Assembly: GCA_963693285.1 (NCBI GenBank)
Contig: OY848918.1
Coordinates: 19,107,484 to 19,171,483 of the forward strand
Reading direction: 5' to 3'
Length of the DNA stretch: 64,000 nt
Source: Xestospongia muta
Lineage: Eukaryota; Porifera; Demospongiae; Haplosclerida; Petrosiidae
A program made the translations under genes and the position numbers. The notes below the pieces were generated by a model. The model ran no database searches. It saw only the letters and a list, made by a program, of their open reading frames with translations, and was not told the origin of the DNA. Of this stretch, positions 12,346-23,600 are shown one piece after another (positions within the stretch are counted from its first letter, which is position 1; every line of letters begins with the position of its first letter).

Positions 12346-12626
12346 GTACGAAATAGTAGACACAATCTCTTATTGTGTTGACTTTTTTATGCTATATCAA
12401 TAAATGTAGTAGCATTGTATTATCAATAATTCCATTATTCTATGGTTTAGCTCCACAACCAAATATATATCTCTGGAAAAATTAATAAGTTATTATTACA
12501 AAATTGTAGTTTACATCCTATATTTATTAATTAATTTTACTCACTAAATAATCAGAGATTTTGTGGGATAATAATAATAATATTATAATTTATCAACTTA
12601 TATTGAAAGGATTGCCATATGTATGT

Positions 12627-12875
12627 TATTTACATGAATTCTGGTCTCCATATGTAATCATGTAAAGTACAAATTGATTCATAAATTAACTTATACAGTG
12701 AAATATTGAAAAGATTGCCAGAGATTTTTGATGCTTCATATATAGTTCATTTTTAAATTTTATTAACTTAATATAGTGTTTTTAAAAATTTTGTTTTCTT
12801 TATTATTTTATACAGTACCTTGTTCTCAATCACCATCATGTCCAGTTAAAGGTACACAAGAATGTAAAAAAACCT
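12627..12875. repeat. Direct repeat unit 2
   Basis: Second copy of 11515-11755, on the other side of the NIDO exons. Confidence 0.7.
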
Positions 12876-12885
12876 AGCATATTAG

Positions 12886-13862
12886 TTTGTATATTAGTTG
12901 TTGTGCCTTAATACCTGTATTTACTACACATTAGCCTAATTCCAAGTATGCAGTTATGTCATAAATTATAACATGTAATTCTATACATAAGGTGTGACTA
13001 CTATTTGGCTGAACATCAATAGAATTATAATTGACTTATTATAGTGTGAGGTTTTATATAATCCAAATATGCTTTAAACATTTTGCAGGTTACCATGATT
13101 CACTAACATTATGTAATTCTATACATAAGGTGTGACTACTGTTTGACAGAACATCAATAGAGTTATAATTGACTTATTATAGTGTAAGGTTTTATATAAT
13201 CCAAATATGCTTTGAACATTTTGCAGGTTACCATGGTTCACTAACATTATGTCTGCTCTATTCTCATACAATTTAAAAGGGACAACAATAACTTATACCT
13301 ATATATAATACAAGTTAACTATAACTCAATTATATCTTCAAGGAAAAATAATGCATGCATAGTAGATAACAATAATGTCATTTCAAGCGGAGTAAATTGA
13401 GAATTGCTTTATAAGATAATGCTGTAGGTGCTTGATAATCAATGGAAACGCTTTTGCGTGAAATACATTTATTGGATTTATCAGACGCTCTGATTAAGTG
13501 TTTGCTGTCATCTACTATGGTTTATAAGTTTTGGAATGTTGAACCAAAACCTAGAGTAATATAAATATGTTAGCATCTACCTTTTCACAAGTAGTTCTCA
13601 AACAATTGTTCTCTATTGTAACAGATTGTCATAGAAATGATTGGTTTGATATAAAAATTAAGTCAATTATAAGTCTTTTGATGTTGGGACTGACTTACGA
13701 GAAAGTAGTCATGAGCAAGATATAAAATATCCATCATGATGACTTATATGTTACATTACAAATACTTTCCACATTTTGCAAATTCTTACAGGTATATATT
13801 ATTGAATATATGTCATGCTTAGATTTATTAGACAATAAAGGCTTACATTGTTACATACAATG

Positions 13863-13909
<47 letters not shown>

Positions 13910-14190
13910 AATATATATATATTGCAAAAACTTTACTGTTGTTCTAAGGTACATTAGTTGTAGTACCTTAATAGCAAGACATGACACCTGCATTTACTTC
14001 ACATTAGACTAAATCTAAATATGCAGTTATGTCATAACTTATAACATGTAATTCTATATCTAAGGTGTGACTACTGTTTGGCTGAACATCAATAGAGTTA
14101 TAATTGACTTATTATAGTGTAACATTATATATGACCCAGATATGCTTTGATGTGATTGTGTTTATATTGAGAAACCTTCATTTTGCAGGT
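12886..14190. repeat. Reiterated ~140-bp block, three copies
   Basis: A block beginning TAATTCTATA and ending near TTTTGCAGGTTACCATG occurs at about 12975-13110, again adjacent at 13112-13253, and at 14048-14190. The first and third copies share a further 90 bases upstream (12886-12975 and 13960-14048). Each ends at a splice-acceptor-like TTTTGCAG, as expected if the duplicated unit carried an exon border. The spacer 13260-13860 between copies 2 and 3 shows no gene. Confidence 0.65.
13863..13906. repeat. (TA)n microsatellite
   Basis: About 44 bases of TA repeats; the open reading frame across it on the minus strand is low-complexity. Confidence 0.9.
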
Positions 14191-14249
14191 TTATCCGTTG
14201 ACGAGGAAGGTGATCATATATTTCCTATTTGGTAGCAAGTACAGTAATT

Positions 14250-14359
14250 GTGTGTGTGATGCTTCCGCCCACTTATATTAGCCCAGTAATTAAAATTAGT
14301 GGGCTTGTCACAGAGTTGCCATAAAAACCGCCAAAAAACGAGTCACACAAGAAGAACAG
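14250..14359 (+). promoter_or_regulatory. Promoter/5' UTR block of copy 2, with non-coding first exon
   Basis: The block is strongly conserved upstream of copy 3 (43892-44001), whereas the sequence just outside it is not. It contains a dyad, GCCCACT ... AGTGGGC, around an AT core (14267-14306), then CCGCC and GAGTCACAC. It ends AGAAGAACAG before a GT donor (14360), so the 3' part is probably a non-coding first exon spliced to 14617. No clear TATA box at a fixed distance is seen. Confidence 0.55.
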
Positions 14360-14616
14360 GTTAGTAGATCACATATTATATTGTATTCTATTACTAAAGT
14401 GTTGAATATTATTAGTATCCAATGATATCATATAGTGTACAGTACATACATAGTGTGAGTGTATATCTATTACATATAGTAGTAGTTAGTAGACAGACAG
14501 TATATTCTATCTTACTATAATTAGGTTATAGTTGATTTAGTTAGTAGAGTTTCCTCATTCCAATGTAGTATATAGCTATTACTATCTATGTAACCTACTT
14601 GCTCTATTGTCTATAG

Positions 14617-14678
14617 ACATCTGACATAGGAACAGTGACCAGTGCCGTACACTTTTCAAAATGTCTAAGGATAGTCTA
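14617..14678 (+). CDS. Copy 2 exon with start codon
   Basis: Begins after TTGTCTATAG, has 44 bases of 5' UTR, then ATG at 14661 and six codons (MSKDSL) before GTAAGT. Copy 3 has the same organisation at 44122-44196 with nine codons. No kinase or signal peptide precedes the ankyrin exons. Confidence 0.75.
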
Positions 14679-17600
14679 GTAAGTCTATAATCTTTCTATT
14701 ACTATGTCATTATCTCTATATATCACTATGATACTAACTAAACTCACATATTAGTGTTATTGTATAGACAGAATATCTTTCTAAAAGATGGTCTTTTAGC
14801 TATTAGGGCTGATCTGTGTACTCACTATACTACACTACATGATACATGTTGTCCTTATAATAGAATCAACAACTGTACTTGGCAGCTGAAGGTGGAAACA
14901 TTGAAGTAGTCAAATCTACTATTGAACAAGGTGCTGATGTAAACTATCATAAACCAGGCTATGTAAGTTACTAGTTCTCAATTTTTAAGTATATATCTCA
15001 ACAGTAAAGCCTATTTTTCATAAACAGTGTGTTTTATAAATAAGTTTAAGATCCAATAATTATCATATCACTACACAGTGTATCATCATTAAAGTATGAT
15101 GTTGGTTGAGCTATAATACATGAGATGGTCTAGTCTAGTCCCCAGACCTACTTGTAAACTATAGTGGGTGTGGTCACACATTTGATTTTTGTGTCCTCTA
15201 GCTTGTGAGTAGGTCTGGGGACAAGACTAGGGGGGGTCTAAATTTAATATCACAAATTCTTGTGTGATTTTAATCAAAGGTCTAGGAGACGCTTTCATTT
15301 TCTTTGTCATCTCCTAATAATAAAAAGTGTTAATATTACTGACATGATGTGTACATTTGTTGATCTAATAACAATGTTACTGAATTATTCTAACAGAGCC
15401 AGTCTATATCTATCATATAACACAAACTTATGAAGGACAATATTCTTATGAATTTACTTTTAATATAGCATTTGCAAAATAGATTTTCTGGATTTATTAC
15501 AAGATTTTATGCCATGCTCATATTTACTCACTCACTGTCCTCATAAGTGTACAATCTACCAGAATGCTAATAAAACTCTGATAAGTATAGTTTTTAAGGT
15601 ATCAAACATAAGCCTTGATTCTGATTGTATAAAACATGTTGTATACATACATACCTAACCATGGTCTATTTTCATAGAGAGTCCTTAGGTTTATTGTATT
15701 CTAGCATTTAAATTTGAGAAACAATTAGTACACACAATTAATTATAACATTAGAGAGATTGTGGTAACATATAGGAAATGGAAAGTTTGGTAAAATGTTC
15801 TTCATTTGCCAAAATGTTTCCCTCCAGCATTTTAATTAAAGACATGACAATAGGCAGAAGAAATCATATGATATTTAATTTTGCCAAAGTTTATTTTATA
15901 TCGATATGATCTCCTTCCACAATTACCTATTACAGGTGTTACATTTAGCTGTGGATTGCCACATAAACAAACCTAACTGCTGGTTCACACTTGATATAAT
16001 AACAATATTGATAACCTGCTAATAATTTGATTAAGAATAATGAATACGATTAAGTTTATAATTTTAATTTAAGAGTGATCTTTTATATTCAGAGATTAAA
16101 CCAGTATGTTGTATATTTTATGATTACAAGTAAAACATATAATGTTAACATATCCACAGACTACTAAACTAAATGTTGGTACAGTAAATAATGTTAGAAA
16201 TGTCTTAGCTAGAGAGGTATTGTAGTTAATAAAAGACATTTTGGACTCTCTTTTGTCTGGACAAGTAATAGTGAGACATGAGAACATCTAAAATTTCATA
16301 AAATATTAGACCAGTCTTACCTTCTTGTCCCTTTGCTTAGAGACGATAAGTCTGGAGACAAAACCATATAAGACTTGTATAGAAGGAATGTGTTTATGGA
16401 TAGAGCATACTTAGAACTAAACATCTGTTAAGAGAGTTAAAAAAATAAAAATGCTGTTGTGATATGCACTGATTTATGGTAATGATCTTTCAAATAGAAG
16501 CACGGATGACATTTCTGTGGTTTGCAACATTTTGCATACCACAATAGGTTGTACAAATCCAATATGTGTTAGTCCCCAGACCCTTCATTTTTAAGTAAAG
16601 GAACAGACTGTTATTAGACAACTAAATGAATATGAATGTTTTGATATTCTAACTAGAGATCTTATTAACAGACACAGCTTAGAGTCCTTAATATAATATG
16701 ATAATAGTTTCATTCACTTTCAAATTTAGTGACAGGATCCGGAGCACAAATTCATTGTTATTTCATTCATCAGAATAAATTGCTATACACATGTCACACC
16801 TATATATTAACTGGGAATTAACCAAAATAAGTTTACTTTTGAACACTTAACAAAATTATTCTTTATGAAATGTTTTCTTGTACATACATTATTTTATTTT
16901 TAAAATATCTAGTTTGACCTTTCTTATACACAAAGCTTAAAGCAGTATATTGTGTGTATTATGTTTACTAGCAAAACATATATTATTAACATATCCACAG
17001 AGTAACTATATAATTGTAAATAATGTTCATAATATGTTTTAATAAGTAATGTAGTGTTTATAAGGACTCCATAATTTAAAATAATTTCAAGTTATTAAAG
17101 TAGTTCAATAATAACTATTAATACTTTCATAGTATTATAATGTTAATTTAAGTTGTACTAATGTAATTATAGGTTTACTGACTTCTTTGTAATATCATCT
17201 ATTAGAAATAATTAATATTTTATTAATATACTAATACTACTGTTACTATTGTGATATTGTATGTACTCTTTAAAATTTTTTTATTGTTATTTAATAAATA
17301 ATTAATAGGTAGATCTTGCAACTGTTATTTGTTAATAACAAACACTAATATCTACTATTATATAGACATTTCAGAGACCACTGATTGCTGCATCTGCTCG
17401 TGGACACTCTGATGTTGTGTCTCTTCTAATTTTAAAAAATGCAGACCCAAATTACACTAATTTTGTGAGTTTTCATTATATGGTAAAACATGTGTAGTTT
17501 TGTCAAATAACATAACAAATGTCATATTAAGTACATGTAAGTCTATCAGTATTAGTACAGTGAATATTGTACCTCCTGAATAATGGAAACCTCATTTACA

Positions 17601-20600
17601 ATGAAAAATTGTGTGGTCGAAATGAATTGCATTTAATAGACATTACTTGTTGACTCAAGAAATATGGAAACCTTTGTATTACATATAATAAATGCTTTTA
17701 TGAGTGATAGTAGCAAAGAGTCATCACTTTTAATGTCCAATTAATGAATACATTGATTTCATGTGTTTAATAATGGATAGTGTTATCACAAACGTATAGT
17801 CTAATTAGCTTTGTAAAACTGTAATGATAGCCCTCGCACACAGGCTTAGTATGATATATTGATATATATGAACAGAAGCTTAGAATGTTATATTACAGTT
17901 ACTCCAGTAACACAAACTATCTCTATAATTATACAAGGAAATAATATAACAAAGCTTTTATATATTATGTTATAGTTTCCAATACATGGCAGCGTTTTTA
18001 CACCCAATATACAAGTATGATGTACCAGTGATTTGTAATGTATACTGTGCTATCTTCATTGTTGTCAGCAGATAAAGCTAACTGTGAGAGTCACAAGTCA
18101 TATATCAAGCCAATGTCATTGTTTGATAGCTGATACATGTTGTTAATAGAGTGTTCTTACTTCCCTAATTAATAAAGTCTTTATATGATGTGTAATTTCC
18201 TTAACAATTATTGATACTATATGTCAACAAATACATACTGTGCATAATAAATGAACAAAAGAAATTTTGCCAATAACAACCAACAGACAAAGTAGGGCTT
18301 TATATAGAATGTGATCTCTATAATATGATATATACCTTATATTACTATCATGAGAGTATCTATTATTTGTTCGGTTTTCTACACAACAATTCTTATCACA
18401 TTAGTCCCAGCTTATATCCTGATTACCTCAAGAATACATTTATGACTTGTAGAGTATATCCTTTTGCTTGATAAGCACTATTTTACTGACATATAGTATA
18501 CACTTACATGATCTATTTACATATGAGAGGTGTCTAAAGCTATAAAAGTTGTAAAATTTTGATTTATATACAGTTCTAATTACAAAACATGATCTCAGTG
18601 TCTACGTGATAATTAATGGACAAGTACATGTTTTTGAAGTTAAGTTTTAAATATGATGTTTTCAATCCAACTTGACTGAATACCCACCAATATCACCTCA
18701 TCAAGTGTTAGCTTTCTCAGTAGTCTTTAAAAGTTACAAACATTGCTGTAAATGGACACATATGTAATTAATATTGTCTTTATAACAGTAAATAGACTCA
18801 TTACTTGCTGTGTTTGTCAGAGGTAAACATACAAGGATTAATTTCTATAAATCATATATGTCAATAGTATAAAGGATACAATGTAGTCATAATTACATAG
18901 ATACAAACTTTCAATGTAGTCAAATACAATATCACATAATCAGTAATTAGTGTGTATAACCATACTGTGATACATTTTCTAGTAGTAGTCAACAATGTGA
19001 CATAGTGTACGAGTACAGTCTATGTACATGTATTTCTTTGTATTGTGTTATTAATGTTGTCTACATCTTTTAGTACAAGTGGACTTCTTTGCACTTTGCT
19101 GCAATGAATGGAAAGACTGAAGTTGCTACACTGTTAATTAACAGTGGAGCTAATCTTGATGCTGTTATTAAGGTTAGTATCAAATATTTACTACACTATA
19201 TACTAGTGATGTGTCCATTACAGTCTCAATGTAATCAACTTCCATTACATTATTGGATAATTTCAACATTATCATTACATTTACTTTAACAGTAATCAAT
19301 TACAATTACTACTACTTTTCTACAATGATAATTATCATTACTACTTGTAGAAATGTAAAAAACCATTAGTTAATTACATTCAATTTTAATTGACCATTAT
19401 CATAACCTTATCGCAATTGTCTTAAAGTATTAAGCTGTTTATACACATTAGTAATAACATATTGAATTATTTTACATATCCTTTGTCTTGTATCATTAGA
19501 TATAGCTTTATATTATAAAGTGAATTGATCATAAATACCAACATATCCTTTATGTAGGACAAAAGAACTCCTCTTCACTTTGCTGCTTCCAATGGCCATT
19601 CTGAGACAGCTCATATACTAATTAAAGCTGGTGCATCACTGGATCCCATTGACAATGTGAGTATTTCCATTAATTAAATATGTTGTCATTAATATATATG
19701 ACTGTATTTTGTATGTAATGTTGTTATTAATACATGTAATTATGCAGATGTTTGTAGTTTAATCATCTCCTATAAGTTATTATATGTACATTCCTAAAAT
19801 AACTACAAAGATAAAAGTGATTAGTGTAGTAGCTATAATTAACATAAAATGACACAGTGCCTGCAAAAGTACAGTACCAATTTATTTCCTTAGAAGGTAA
19901 CACCTACTTTAAATTAAACTAACAATGAAATGGAAATAAATATGCTCTTTCAAAGTATTAGTGAATTCTCTTGTTTTCATAGTTTCCACTTGCAATTTCT
20001 TGTAGGAACAAGAATGCTTTTCATAATCTGGATACTCCTATTTGCTGTTAAAGCTTGAAAAGACTAATGTGACTTTGAAAGTTCAGCACAAACACAAAGC
20101 CTTGTACAACACAAAATTGTTTGCTTTGACAGAATGCTTTGTGTTACAAGCTTAAGTGATTATTGTAGTAGCTATAATTAACATAAAATGACACAGTGCC
20201 TGCGAAAGTACAGTAGCAATTTATTTCCTTAAAAGATACTGCCTACTTTAAATTAAACTAACAATGAAATGGAAATAATTATGCTCTTTCAAAGAGTTAG
20301 TGAATTATTTCATTTTTATAATTTTCATATACAATTTCTTGTAGTATCAAGAATGTTTTTATAATCTAGATACCCCTCTTTACAGTTAAAGCTTGAAAAG
20401 GCTAACGTGATTTTGAAAGTTCAGTACGAACACAAAGCCTTGTACAAGCAAAATTGTTTGCTTCGATAGAATGCATTGTGTTACAAGATTAAAGTATCTC
20501 ATATAGCTGTATCTATCATAGGTGAGATGTGTCTCCAAGAAATGTATCTCTATTTCTCAAATTTGGTGACAATCATCAAGTCAAGTCAATATTGGGAGAA

Positions 20601-23600
20601 TTTTTACAGACTTTGTATCAGTAGAACAAATTCATTTTTTTGCAATAGATAAACAAGTAGTACCTTAATTTGTTATAAACATTTGAAGGTTAATCTACAT
20701 AAGCTTTAATATTTACAGCCAGAAACGTTTACATTATAGGCTGTGTCATGGATTATACTCTGACCTGGTTAATTTGAGCTACACAGACATGTAAATAACT
20801 CTGCCATTTTACATGCTATCTGTATGAAACCTGGACTAATGAAGTCAGCTTGCAAATGCGCATTTTATATATAAAATGTGGCTCTCTAGTGCTGCAAGAA
20901 AGTAACAACTATAAACTCCATACATTTTTAATAGCATACCTTCATCATATATTTCAAATTCCATACCTTCGAATAACACTATTGATCTTAAGAAGTCAGC
21001 TGTGTCATATGTCAATTCATAATTAGCACTGTTTATTTGTTTATGTATATTCAACTACTAGCTACTACTAGAACTTATGAGGTGCTACTAATAACAGATA
21101 TAAGCTAGAATGAAATTATCTCCTCCTTTCAAAAGCAAACATATCACACAATATAAACAATATAAACAACATATCTGTATTTACCCTAGCATTAAACTAT
21201 AATTATAGTCAGTGTCATCACTATGTTTATTACATGATATAAGTTAAATGGTTTGACATTCTAAGTGATAGTAATTATACATGGATACTGTTTATTACTT
21301 GTAGTAATATGCTCTGATATTTACATTGACAGAAAAATTTTACTCTTATAATAGATTCTTCTGTTTGTTAGTGACTTATAACAATATGACATATGAGTGA
21401 ATGTTTACAAACTTTTGCTTGTATTATTCCTTACTTTTATATAACTATAATGGTATCTCTGTTGTAATAATAACTGATTTCTACTGACATTGCTCAACAT
21501 AATCAACTGTAGACATCACTTACAAAGTAGTTCATTGAATATTGTCACAACCAGATATTTAGTGTGCTAATTTAATTTATTTTATGGTACACTCCTTTGT
21601 AGCATTTTACTTTTATATATTACTGTAAATAGTTTACATTGAATGTTTTAACTACAATAAATCATGCACTTTCTTGAAGTCTAGTATTTTACAGTATATG
21701 TATGAAAACTGTATGCATTGCAATTTTTAAGATGTTTTTGAATCCCCTTTTCTATAACGCAAGCTCTATCATTGTTTATTATAGATAATTTTAATAACAA
21801 ATAACAGATATTATCAATGCTGAATTCATATACAGTGGTTATTACAATCATAACACATAGTATACATCATCATATATTGGACAATTGTAATAATATGACT
21901 AGAACGACATTAATGTTAGCATTATATCAATTTAGCATACTCCCAAGATTATTTTTTATGACATAACTATAGTAATGATTATCTTATAATGCTATAGTAA
22001 AAAGGCTCTTTTATATTCTTTTTATTATAAGTTCTTTTATTACATAGAATGGACTTAGCCCTTTACATAATGCCTGCCGTTCTGGAAAAGTAGAATGTGT
22101 TGAAATATTACTGTTATATGGATCAGATGCCACCATAAAGAATAATGAGGCCCAAACACCTGCTGACATGGTAAAACCTGACGATATCAATAAAGAGAAA
22201 ATTCTACAACTAATTGACAAGTCACTACATCGTCAGTGTATAGTTATATACTAATGTAGTTCATTGTTATTTTCTGTACATTAGAATGTACTTACAATAA
22301 ATGTCAATACAATGATAATAATGTAACCTAGTAACATGATGTATACTGCTAGTAATAACAGTGTCACTTTATACATGACTATACAATCTGTACAAACTAA
22401 TAATCAAGGATTACAACCAAACACTCAGTACTATGATCAAACACTTGTCTTGACTTCAATATTAACATATGTATGTATAAATTATATTGAAAGTAGTCAT
22501 ATGAAATGTACGGTATTAATAACAGATCAAACAAATTATTAACTACTGATATTGTTTGGAAACTTATTGAATGTTATTAAAGAAATCATTGTTTTGACTT
22601 CTAAAGGTATGTTAGTTATTATAAACAGATTAATATCATAACATGTCTTTGAAGATAATTGACATTCCATAGATCAAATTATAAACTACAGAGACTCATA
22701 CAGTATAATGTTATGACATCATACATTTATACCAGTTGACAAAACAAACCTTAATCATGAGTGTGCCAGTATTACTGTACCAATATGAAGGCTACCATAT
22801 AGTGTTATACAGTATCACAGTAATAGTTATATAAAGATTTTCCTCTTTTACTTTATAGATTATACTGGTTTACTTCACAAGGCACTCAAAGAAGGCCAAA
22901 TTCGATGCAAATACTCAAAGTTATCACTGTCTGGAGCCCCTGGGACAGGAAAATCATCTATCATGAAACTTTTATTAAATCTCCCACCACCTACCCTTCA
23001 TCATAGCACCTCTGTAGCCACTGCTCCTGAAGTAAGAAGAATAGAGACTGCGAGTCTCATTGCAGGAAGTGAGTCAACTGATTCTTCCTTTACAAGTCAA
23101 TTTTGGGAAGAAATTAATACTCCATATGTAAAACGTATGATTGCCAAAGCTATTAAAATTGGAGTCCCATCTTCTCCTGTTGATTCTACTACACAACATG
23201 AGGATAGCAACAGTTCATCTGATGATGATGGTTCACAAGAAGAAACATCACCAGACCTCAATGAAGTCACCTCAGTTTCTCCTTCAAAGCCGACAGCTCC
23301 GCCTGTAGCACAAACAGTAAATGAAATTGCTGAGATCATGCCTACTGTAAAAGAATCTCCTGAGCTATTCAACTCTCATTGGATTTACTGTGTAGATTCA
23401 GGTGGACAAGCAGCCTTTTTGGATATTGCTCCCGCAATATTACGTTACAGTCCAGTTAATATTCTCACGCAAAAGCTAAACGAGAAGCTTGAAGATAAGC
23501 CAAAGTTTTTTTTTAGCTTTAAGGGTCGACAGATTGGAGCCCCTGTAGAGCGAGAAATTACCAATTTACAACTACTCGAGTCATCTTTTCGTTCGCTAGC

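Noticed and set aside
13799..13993. Ile-Tyr repeat protein on the minus strand
   Set aside because: Translation of a (TA)n microsatellite.
14661..14678. A kinase domain upstream of the ankyrin exons, as in DAPK1
   Set aside because: Nothing kinase-like (no HRD, DFG or glycine loop) is seen upstream of either complete gene, and both start codons are followed directly by ankyrin exons.
20845..21054. 69-codon minus-strand frame in the copy 2-only intron stretch
   Set aside because: Looks protein-like in part but has no recognisable family, splice context or second copy.
23097..23372. 91-codon minus-strand frame inside the Roc-COR exon (also 51660-51935)
   Set aside because: It is the antisense of the Ser/Asp-rich stretch of the real exon and is conserved only because the exon is.
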